Shown here: positions 57,423 to 64,000 of the stretch, one piece after another
Position numbering within the stretch: the first letter of the stretch is position 1
How the letters are laid out: the number at the start of each line of letters is the position of its first letter
Origin: DASSUW01 sp963830725
Lineage (GTDB): Bacteria > Actinomycetota > Thermoleophilia > Solirubrobacterales > Solirubrobacteraceae
Length of the DNA: 64,000 bases
Assembly (NCBI GenBank): GCA_963830725.1
Contig: CAWHNO010000011.1
Span: forward strand, 124,001 to 188,000
Direction of reading: 5' to 3'
The notes under the pieces: generated by a model
What the model saw: the letters and a program-made list of their open reading frames with translations, nothing else
The model's database searches: none
What the model was told of the DNA's origin: nothing
Translations under genes and position numbers: made by a program

Positions 57423-59114
57423 ATGCCCGCACACGACGTGGTGATCATCGGTGCCGGCCTGGCCGGCCAGCGCGCTGCACTGGCGGCGGCGCGCGAGGGC
57501 GCGACGGTGGCCATCATGTCCAAGGTCCATCCGGTCCGCTCGCACTCCAACGCTGCGGCCGGCGGCATCAACGCGGCCCTGAACCCCGACGACTCGTGGG
57601 AGTCGCACGCCTTCGACACGGTCAAGGGCTCGGACTACCTCGGCGACCAGGACGCGATCGAGATCATGTGCCGCGAGGCGCCCGACGAGGTGCTCTGGCT
57701 CGAGCACTCGGGCGTGACCTTCCACCGCAGCGAGACCGGGCACCTCGGCACGCGCGCCTTCGGCGGCGCGTCAGCCGCGCGCACCTACTACGTCGCCGAC
57801 ATCACCGGCCAGGCGCTGCTGCACGTGCTCTACGAGCAGCTCATGAAGCACCACGAGCAGATCGACCGCTACGAGGAGTGGTTCGTCACCGCGCTCGTGC
57901 AGGACGACGACGGCAACTGCTGCGGGGCGGTGGCGCGCAACATCCGCGACGGCGCGATGGAGCTGTTCGCCGCCAAGGCCACCATCCAGGCCTCCGGCGG
58001 CGCCGGCCAGTGCTTCAAGCCGACCACCAACGCGCTCATCTGCACCGGCGACGGCATCGCCCAGAGCTACCGCATCGGCGCCCCGCTGATGGACATGGAG
58101 ATGATCCAGTACCACCCGACCACGCTGGCCGGGAACGGGATCCTCATCACCGAGGGCGCCCGCGGCGAGGGCGCGCACCTCTACAACGCCGTGGGCGAGC
58201 GCTTCATGGAGAAGTACGCGCCCAACAAGATGGAGCTGGCCTCGCGCGACGTGGTCTCGCGCGCCGAGCAGACCGAGATCAACGAGGGTCGCGGATATCC
58301 CGACGGGACCGTCGCGCTCGACATCACCAAGGTGCCGCGCAAGCGCACGCTCGAGGCGCTGCGCGAGATCGTCAACATCGGGCGCGACTTCGCGGGCGTC
58401 GACATCACGCGCGAGCCGATCCACATCCGGCCGGGCTGCCACTACATCATGGGCGGCGTCAAGACCGACATCTGGGGGGCGACGCCGATCCCCGGCCTGT
58501 ACGCCGCCGGCGAGGTGGCCTGCGTCTCCGTCCACGGCGGCAACCGCCTGGGCGCCAACTCGCTGCTCGACACGCTGATCTTCGGCCGCCGCTCCGGCGA
58601 GCACGCGGCCCAGCGGGCACTCGGCATGGCCATGCCCGCACCCGCGGACGACTCCCTCGCCGCCGAGCAGCAGGCGATCGACACGATCCTGCGCCGGGCC
58701 GAGTCCGGAGGGCGCCGGATCTCGGAGATCAAGGACGAGCTCGGCTCGATGATGAACGAGAAGTGCGCCGTGTTCCGCGATGAGGCGGGCCTCACCGAGG
58801 CGCTCGAGATCGTGCGCCGCCTCAAGGAGGAGGCGGACGACGCCTGCATCGACGACCGCGGCACGGTCTTCAACCAGGACGTCCTCGGGGCGATCGAGCT
58901 CGGCTACATGCTCGACTGCGCGGAGTGCATCGTGATCGCGGCGCTCGAGCGCAAGGAGTCGCGCGGCGCCCAGTTCCGCCTCGACTATCCCAAGCGCAAC
59001 GACGACGAGTGGCTCAAGCACATCACCCTCTCCGTCAACGGCGGCGGGCCGCCCTCCGTGGCCTATTCGCCCGTGACCCTCACGAAGTGGGAGCCCCAGG
59101 AGCGGACGTACTGA
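57423..59114 (+). CDS. sdhA: Succinate dehydrogenase flavoprotein subunit
   Basis: 563 residues from ATG 57423. FAD motif VIIGAGLAGQRAALAAAREG, covalent-FAD His in RSHSNAAAGGINA (H41), substrate-binding QYHPTTLAGNGILITEGARG and catalytic-Arg region DVVSRAEQTEINEGRG, then GGNRLGANSLLDTLIFGRRSG. It forms complex II with the Fe-S subunit and SdhE-type protein encoded next. The 1-bp spacing to sdhB shows an operon. Confidence 0.96.
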   Translation: MPAHDVVIIGAGLAGQRAALAAAREGATVAIMSKVHPVRSHSNAAAGGINAALNPDDSWESHAFDTVKGSDYLGDQDAIEIMCREAPDEVLWLEHSGVTFHRSETGHLGTRAFGGASAARTYYVADITGQALLHVLYEQLMKHHEQIDRYEEWFVTALVQDDDGNCCGAVARNIRDGAMELFAAKATIQASGGAGQCFKPTTNALICTGDGIAQSYRIGAPLMDMEMIQYHPTTLAGNGILITEGARGEGAHLYNAVGERFMEKYAPNKMELASRDVVSRAEQTEINEGRGYPDGTVALDITKVPRKRTLEALREIVNIGRDFAGVDITREPIHIRPGCHYIMGGVKTDIWGATPIPGLYAAGEVACVSVHGGNRLGANSLLDTLIFGRRSGEHAAQRALGMAMPAPADDSLAAEQQAIDTILRRAESGGRRISEIKDELGSMMNEKCAVFRDEAGLTEALEIVRRLKEEADDACIDDRGTVFNQDVLGAIELGYMLDCAECIVIAALERKESRGAQFRLDYPKRNDDEWLKHITLSVNGGGPPSVAYSPVTLTKWEPQERTY

Positions 59115-59115
59115 C

Positions 59116-60173
59116 ATGCCCGAATACACGCTGAGAATCCGCCGCTATTCGCCGGAGTCCGGGGAGCCGGCCTACTGGGACGACTTCACGATCGACCTCG
59201 ACGGCCACCGCTCGGTGCTCGACGGCATCCTGCAGGCGCGCGACCGCCACGACGGCTCGATCGGCATCCGCTGCTCGTGCCGCGCCGCGATCTGCGGCTC
59301 GTGCGGGGTGCGGATCAACGGCAAGCCGACGCTCGCCTGCCACACCCACCTCGACCACGCCGCCGAGACGGCCGCCGACGACGCGATCGTGGTCGAGCCG
59401 ATGGGCAACATGCCCGTCCTCAAGGACCTGATCGTGGACATGGACGCGGTCCACTGGAAGAAGATGCAGCGCGTCACGCCGTGGCTGATCCCCGAGGGCG
59501 ACCCGCCCGAGCGCGAGTACATCGTGCCCGCCGAGTCGATGATCGACGTCACGCAGACGATGGCCTGCATCCAGTGCGGCGCCTGCGTGTCGGACTGCCT
59601 GTCGATGGAGGTCGACCCGCTGTTCATCGGGCCGGCGGCGCTCGCCAAGGCCTACCGCTTCGTCGGCGACCCGCGCGACGGGCAGCAGTACGAGCGGCTC
59701 AAGGACCTGTCCGAGGACCCGCACGGCATCTACGACTGCACGCACTGCTTCAACTGCATCGAGGCCTGCCCGAAGGGCGTCGCGCCGATGAGCCAGATCA
59801 TGCGGCTGCGCCGGATCGCCGGCGCCGACCACGAGATCGAGGACCGCAACAACGGGCACCGGCACGAGAAGGCGTTCGTCAAGAACATCGCGCGAAACGG
59901 CCTCCTGCACGAGGCCGACCTGCTGCCCGACTCCTACGGCGGCAAGTTCCACCCGCGCGCGGTCCCGGAGCTGCTCGACTCGCTGCCCGTGATCCTCCAG
60001 GCGGTGCGGCGCGGCAAGGTGACGCCGAAGAAGGCGCTCCTGCACGAGCACAAGGCGCCGAAGGACGTCAAGCGCATCTTCGAGCAGATCCACGAGAAGT
60101 CCGAGCGCTACGAGCTCAATCTCTACGTCGTCGGCTACGAGGAGGACGCGGAGGAGAGAGGAGCACCGAGTGA
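59116..60173 (+). CDS. sdhB: Succinate dehydrogenase iron-sulfur subunit, class E type; stop displaced
   Basis: About 352 residues from ATG 59116. The [2Fe-2S] motif is CSCRAAICGSCG with a later LAC. The ferredoxin part has CIQCGACVSDC and CTHCFNCIEACPKG. In the latter the residue that is usually not Cys (C-x5-C) is Cys, so a second [4Fe-4S] replaces the [3Fe-4S], as in class E enzymes. The frame runs past the expected end without a stop. One missing base would give the TGA at 60171-60173, overlapping the sdhE GTG, which has a good RBS. Confidence 0.92.
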
Positions 60174-61075
60174 AGGTCGCGTACTGGCCCGGCTGCGTGA
60201 GCCGCGGCTTCACTCCCGAGTTGCACGGCTCGATGGCCAAGGTCGCCCCGCTGCTCGACATCGAGCTCGTGGAGCTCGATCGCGCCGCGTGCTGCGGCGC
60301 CGGCGTGATCGCCGAGCACAACCAGGAGCTGGCCGACACGCTCAACGCCCGCACCTTCGCGCTCGCCCAGCAGGTCGAGGGCGCCGACCTGATGATGAAC
60401 ATCTGCTCGACGTGCCAGGGCGCGCAGAGCGAGTGCCAGGAGCGGCTGGACGCCAACAGCGAGTACCGCGAGCACGTCAACCAGACGCTGGCGAGCGAGA
60501 GCCTGAGCTACGAGAAGGGCATCGTCAACAAGCACTTCCTGTGGCTGATGGTCGAGGAGATCGGGCTCGACGCGGTGCGCGCCAAGGTCACGCGACCGCT
60601 GACCGACCTGCGGGTGGGCCCGTTCTACGGCTGCTACATCGTGCGGCCGACCGACCGCCTGGGCATCTCGCGCGACACCCCGCGCGACACGTACCTGCAC
60701 CAGCTGATCGAGGCGCTCGGCGGCACGGTGGTCGATTACGCCGGCCAGTACAAGTGCTGCGGCTTCCCGATCATCACGATGAACAAGGAAGCCTCGCTGA
60801 AGCAGGCGGGGCGCCACCTCGGCGACGCGCTCGACGCCGACGCCGACTGCCTGGTCACGCCGTGCCCGCTGTGCCATCTGAACCTGGATCTGCAGCAGCC
60901 GGGGGCCGAGCGGATCGTCGGGCGCGAGCTGGGGATGCCGGTCCTGCACCTGCCGCAGCTCGTCGGCCTCGCCTTCGGGCTCGAGCCCAAGGAGCTGGGC
61001 ATGAGCAAGCACGTCGTGAAGCCGACGTCGGTCATCGATTGGTCGACCTCCGTGGTCGGAGGCGTCGCGGCGTAG
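60170..61075 (+). CDS. sdhE: SdhE/HdrB-like subunit with two CCG domains
   Basis: 301 residues from GTG 60170 with RBS AGAGGAG. Two CCG (Cys-Cys-Gly) repeats: C9...C41-C42-G...C79xxC82, and C155...C196-C197-G...C232xxC235. These are the heterodisulfide-reductase-HdrB-type repeats that replace membrane anchors SdhC/SdhD in class E succinate dehydrogenases. No transmembrane segment is present and no sdhC/D is encoded nearby. It should carry a [4Fe-4S] centre and contact quinone; that is inference from the family. This SdhE is not the flavin-assembly factor of that name. Confidence 0.9.
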   Translation: MKVAYWPGCVSRGFTPELHGSMAKVAPLLDIELVELDRAACCGAGVIAEHNQELADTLNARTFALAQQVEGADLMMNICSTCQGAQSECQERLDANSEYREHVNQTLASESLSYEKGIVNKHFLWLMVEEIGLDAVRAKVTRPLTDLRVGPFYGCYIVRPTDRLGISRDTPRDTYLHQLIEALGGTVVDYAGQYKCCGFPIITMNKEASLKQAGRHLGDALDADADCLVTPCPLCHLNLDLQQPGAERIVGRELGMPVLHLPQLVGLAFGLEPKELGMSKHVVKPTSVIDWSTSVVGGVAA

Positions 61076-61082
61076 GACGAGA

Positions 61083-61106
61083 AAGAGGGCCCTACCGGAC
61101 CCTCTT
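61083..61106 (+). terminator. Hairpin terminator after the sdh operon
   Basis: AAGAGGG / CCCTCTT with a 10-nt loop lies 8 bp after the sdhE stop, and pairing continues imperfectly outward (CGAG...CTCG). There is no T tract but a GTTTCG follows. The remaining gap to asd (61107-61247) holds a long-loop inverted repeat (CCGCCGT/ACGGCGG) and no gene. Confidence 0.7.
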
Positions 61107-61247
61107 CGCTCGTTTCGTCGGCGTACCCCAGTCCGCCCCAGCAAACTCGCGAGGGTTGGGATGCCCGGGTCGCCGCCGTTGAAAACCTTCTCTTCTTTAC
61201 CGAGAGACGGCGGACGCGGTGATGTTCATTCGGTAACAGTGCGTCGA

Positions 61248-62270
61248 TCAGACGCGCGACGGGACGCGGATGAGGTTCCGCTCGTGCAGGACCTCGGCGA
61301 TCTGGATCGCGTTGGTGGCCGCGCCCTTGAGCAGGTTGTCCGAGACGACCCACAGGCACAGCCCTCGCTCGTGCGAGGGGTCGCGCCTCAGGCGGCCGAC
61401 GAAGACGTCGTCGTGTCCGGCGGCGCCCAGCGCCGTCGGGTAGCCGTGGGTCGCGGGGTCGTCGACCATCGTCAGGCCCGGCATGCTGGAAAGCAGCTCG
61501 CGCGCCTCCTCGACGGAGAGCGGCTCGCGGGTCTCCAACGTCACCGACTCCGAGTGCGAGTTGCGGACCGGCACGCGCGCGCAGGTGACGTTGATCGCGA
61601 TCGACTCGTCGCCGAGGATCTTGCGCGTCTCGAACATCATCTTGCGCTCTTCGTCGGTGTGGTCGTCGCCGTCGGCGAAGTTGCCGGCGCCGCCGAGCAC
61701 GTTGAAGGCGATCGGGTGCGGGTAGACCTGCGGCGCCGGGGGCTCCTGGCCGTGCAGGACCGCATGGGTCTGGGTCTCGAGCTCCTCGACGGCCTTGACG
61801 CCCGTCCCGGAGACCGACTGGTAGGTCGAGACGATCAGCCGCTCGATCCCGGCCGCCTCGTGGATCGGCTTGAGGGCGACCATCAGCTGCATCGTCGAGC
61901 AGTTGGGGTTCGCGATCAGGCCTTTGTGGTCCTCGAGCGCGTCGGGGTTGACCTCGGCCACGACCAGCGGCACCTCGGGGTCGCGCCGCCACTTGGAGGA
62001 GTTGTCGACCACGACGGCGCCGGCGTCGACGAAGCGTGGCGCCCACTCGCCGGACGTGCTGCCGCCGGCGCTGAAGATGGCGAGGTCGAAGCCCTGGATC
62101 GTCTCGTCGTTGAGCGGCTGGACGATCGCGCCGTCGAGCTCGCGGCCGGCCGAGCGCTCGGAGGCGAACGGGACGATCTCGGAGGCGGGGAAGCGGCGCT
62201 CGCGCAGCTTGGCGCGCATGACGGTGCCGACGGCACCGGTCGCTCCGACGACGGCGATTCGATGGCTCAT
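61248..62270 (-). CDS. asd: Aspartate-semialdehyde dehydrogenase
   Basis: 340 residues from ATG 62270. NADP-binding RIAVVGATGAVGTVMRAKLR, FSAGGSTSGEWAPRFVDAGA, catalytic Cys in LIANPNCSTMQLMVALKPIH, and the conserved GTGVKAVEEL (SVSGTG). It makes L-aspartate semialdehyde for Lys, Met, Thr and diaminopimelate. The ATG overlaps the lysC stop by 4 nt. Confidence 0.96.
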   Translation of the reverse strand: MSHRIAVVGATGAVGTVMRAKLRERRFPASEIVPFASERSAGRELDGAIVQPLNDETIQGFDLAIFSAGGSTSGEWAPRFVDAGAVVVDNSSKWRRDPEVPLVVAEVNPDALEDHKGLIANPNCSTMQLMVALKPIHEAAGIERLIVSTYQSVSGTGVKAVEELETQTHAVLHGQEPPAPQVYPHPIAFNVLGGAGNFADGDDHTDEERKMMFETRKILGDESIAINVTCARVPVRNSHSESVTLETREPLSVEEARELLSSMPGLTMVDDPATHGYPTALGAAGHDDVFVGRLRRDPSHERGLCLWVVSDNLLKGAATNAIQIAEVLHERNLIRVPSRV

Positions 62271-63530
62271 CTGGCGGCTCCGAAGGGGTTCTCGGCCTCG
62301 ACCTGGTCGGCGCCGAGCTCGAACGCGGTGTGAAGGGCGCGGACGGCCCGGTCGACGGCTTCGCCGGCCACCACGCACGAGATCTTGATCGGGGAGGTCG
62401 AGATCATCTCGATGTTGATCTCCTCGTCGCCGAGGGTGGAGAACACCTTGGCGGCGACGCCGGGATGGGTCTTCATTCCGGCTCCCACGACCGACACCTT
62501 CCCCATCTCGGGGTCCTCGGCGACGGCGCGGATGCCGTGCTCGGAGACGACGGGCTCGAGCGCCGCGCGGGCCTCGCGCAGGTCGCTGCGCGGGCACCGT
62601 GAACGACATGTCGGCCGACGCGCCCTCGGACACTGGCTCGTTCTGGATGATCATGTCGACGTTGACGTTCGCGTCGGCCAGCGCGATGAAGATGCTGCCG
62701 GCCACGCCCGGATGGTCGGGAACGCCGAGCAGCGTGACCCGCGCCTCGTCGCGCGAGTGGGTGACGGCGGTGATCAGCGGGCGTTCCATCGTCTCCTCTT
62801 CTCCGACCACGAAGGTACCGGGCTCCTCGGTGAAGCTCGAACGGCAGTGGATCCGCACGCCGTGATTGCGCGCGTACTCGACGCTGCGCAGCTGCAGCAC
62901 GCCGGCTCCGGATGCCGACATCTCCAGCATCTCCTCGAAGCTGACGACCGGGAGCTTGCGGGCGTCGGGCACGATCCGCGGGTCGGCTGAGAACACCCCG
63001 GCGACGTCGGTGTAGATCTCGCACACCTCGGCCTGCACGGCGGCGGCGAGGGCGACGGCCGTGGTGTCGCTGCCGCCGCGGCCCAGGGTGGTGACGTCCT
63101 TGGCGGTGGAGACGCCCTGGAAGCCGGCCACGAGCACCACGAGCTGGTCGTCGAGCGCCGAGCGGATCCGGTCCGCCCGCACATCGAGGATCCGCGCCTT
63201 GGTGTGGCTGGTGTCGGTGACGATGCCGGCCTGCGAGCCGGTGAGGCTGATCGCCTTGTGCCCGAGGTCGTTGATCGCCATCGCGCAGAGGGCGCAGGAG
63301 ATGCGCTCGCCGGTCGAGAGCAGCATGTCCATCTCGCGCGGGTCCGGGGCGGTGGAGACCTCCTCGGCCATCGAGATCAGCTCGTCGGTCGTCTTCCCGC
63401 GCGCGGAGAGGACGGCAACGACGCGCTGACCCTGCTCGCACGCGGCGACGATGCGGCGTGCGGCGCGCTTGATGCGCTCGGCGTCGGCGACCGAGGTGCC
63501 GCCGAACTTCATGACCACGGTTCCGGGCAC
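62267..63530 (-). CDS. lysC: Aspartate kinase, frameshifted
   Basis: About 420 residues from GTG 63530 (or ATG 63512). Kinase motif MKFGGTSVADAERIKRAARR, KVLSARGKTTDELI-like AVLSARGKTTDELISMA, LLSTGERISCALCAMAI, and GRGGSDTTAVALAAAV. Two ACT domains follow (ARVTLLGVPDHPGVAGSIFI; after a break near 62590, VSVVGAGMKTHPGVAAKVFS). ACT domains mean feedback control by lysine/threonine is likely. Coupled to asd by an ATGA overlap. Confidence 0.94.
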
Positions 63531-63550
63531 GGACGCCGCAGTCTAGGCGA

Positions 63551-63573
63551 GGCAGGCCGGATTCGAACCTGCC
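63551..63573. terminator. Short hairpin between lysC and the PhyH fragment
   Basis: GGCAGG/CCTGCC with an 11-nt loop containing TTCGAA lies just after the PhyH stop on the minus strand. It resembles the T arm of a tRNA but has no other tRNA parts, so it is better read as a weak terminator between two same-strand genes. Confidence 0.35.
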
Positions 63574-63576
63574 GCC

Positions 63577-63836
63577 TCAGGCGAACCGCGGCCGCGCGTG
63601 CGGCAGGTGCGTCGAGCCGCGCGCGAGGATGTGGCGGTCGTTGGCCATCTCCCCGGCCCCGAGCGGCTCAACGTCCCACGGCACGTACGAGCGGGCGTCG
63701 CAGTAGTGCGCGACGAACGCGCGGCGGCTGCGGGTCGCGCTGCGGTTGGCGTGCGACCGGTGCAGCACGTGACCGCCGAAGAAGACCGCGTCGCCGGGCT
63801 CGAGGCGCACCCGCGAGTCGGCCTCGCCCGCGTAGC
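63577..63836 (-). pseudogene. Phytanoyl-CoA dioxygenase-like protein, C-terminal fragment
   Basis: About 85 residues fit the end of PhyH-family Fe(II)/2-oxoglutarate dioxygenases: RLEPGDAVFFGGHVLHRSHA (late His of the metal triad), FVAHYCDARSYVPWDVEP and NDRHILARGSTHLPHA. About 200 upstream residues with the HxD motif are missing. Upstream (above 63836) the match stops and an AraC-like reading begins on the other strand. It is truncated by a rearrangement or by a mis-joined sequence. Confidence 0.6.
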
Positions 63837-63842
63837 GCGCAG

Positions 63843-64000
63843 CGCGGCGGCCGCCAGCGCCGGGTCGCGACTGGCGTCGATCTGCTCGAGCACACCGGAC
63901 TGCCGGTCGGAGACGTCGCCGCCCGCTCGGGCTTCAAGTCCGTGTACCACTTCTCGCGGCGCGTGAAAGAGCAGACCGGCCGGTCGCCGACGGAGCTCCG
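63843..64000 (+). pseudogene. AraC-family regulator, C-terminal HTH fragment (runs off the window)
   Basis: The plus-strand reading ATGVDLLEHTGLPVGDVAAR, SGFKSVYHFSRRVKEQ, TGRSPTELR is the second HTH of an AraC/XylS domain. The first HTH and any N-terminal domain are missing because the PhyH fragment occupies that position in the opposite direction. It may be the end of a broken gene or the flank of a mis-join. Confidence 0.55.

Noticed and set aside
59116..61182. Read-through of sdhB to 61182 as a 688-residue protein
   Set aside because: After about residue 350 the sequence is Arg/Gly/Ala-rich and lies out of frame over the intact sdhE gene, which has its own RBS and complete CCG motifs.
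63545..63580. tRNA T-arm-like sequence (GGCAGG-TTCGAAT...)
   Set aside because: One stem pair mismatches and no anticodon, D or acceptor arm can be found upstream on that strand, where the PhyH reading occupies the space.

Overview
The window is about 70% GC, codes densely on both strands, uses GTG (and probably one CTG) starts freely, and links genes by many 4-nt ATGA/GTGA overlaps. With this gene content it looks like a chromosomal segment of a high-GC actinobacterium, most likely Thermoleophilia/Solirubrobacterales. That placement is inference from style and gene order; no marker gene was compared. One tRNA gene (tRNA-Gln) is present. No CRISPR array, transposase or prophage genes were seen.

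Layout. 1-7.7 kb (minus strand): a truncated mfd, a methyltransferase, an inserted uvrA-like/AraC/VOC module, and pth-rplY; a NadR-type kinase runs on the plus strand. 7.7-16.2 kb: accessory genes, including an ABC-2 exporter divergent from its NarL-type two-component system, a secreted GH2 glycosidase, small hypotheticals and an HNH lipoprotein. 16.2-18.8 kb: prs-glmU and tRNA-Gln. 18.9-26 kb: a secreted S55 (SpoIVB-like) protein, MTA/MTI phosphorylase, an Eis-like acetyltransferase, an OmpR/HisKA two-component pair and a PucR regulator. 26-31.7 kb (minus): a DedA-PAP2 fusion, then the housekeeping run ispE-rsmA-tatD-metG. 31.7-37.6 kb: tautomerase, a LysE remnant, an M23 protein, an unknown membrane protein, rsmI, a ROK kinase, an LCP transferase and a decayed CHRD gene. 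37.7-46.6 kb: a paired acyl-CoA dehydrogenase operon with a DMT transporter, FmdB, glycyl-tRNA synthetase, a diiron protein fused to an SCP2 domain, and a DrrAB-type exporter with a TetR regulator. 46.6-53.2 kb: a two-domain regulator, Hsp20 and Lon operon, an MBL hydrolase, a Cys-containing small protein and an SDR-SRPBCC pair. 53.6-61.1 kb: a TCA-cycle block (mdh, icd, and sdhA-sdhB-sdhE of the class E type) plus an M50 protease and an AT-hook winged-helix protein. 61.2-63.5 kb: lysC-asd. The right edge holds two truncated genes facing away from a common breakpoint.

About 17 genes, including essential ones (mdh, rsmA, lysC), carry a single reading-frame break. Nearly all are repaired by removing one base, so they look like insertion-type sequence errors rather than biology. 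The CHRD gene at 37.1-37.6 kb differs, with four breaks of both signs.

The signals that ordinary annotation does not explain are: a 157-bp element with 21-bp terminal inverted repeats and an inner CATAT-loop hairpin before sdhA (57227-57383); a smaller CATAT-loop relative before the hsp20-lon operon (50379-50427); a 58-bp imperfect duplication around the AraC/VOC/uvrA-like module (3441 and 6354); nested palindromes in the ABC/two-component divergent promoter (9847-9919); and an orphan intrinsic terminator (51820-51841).
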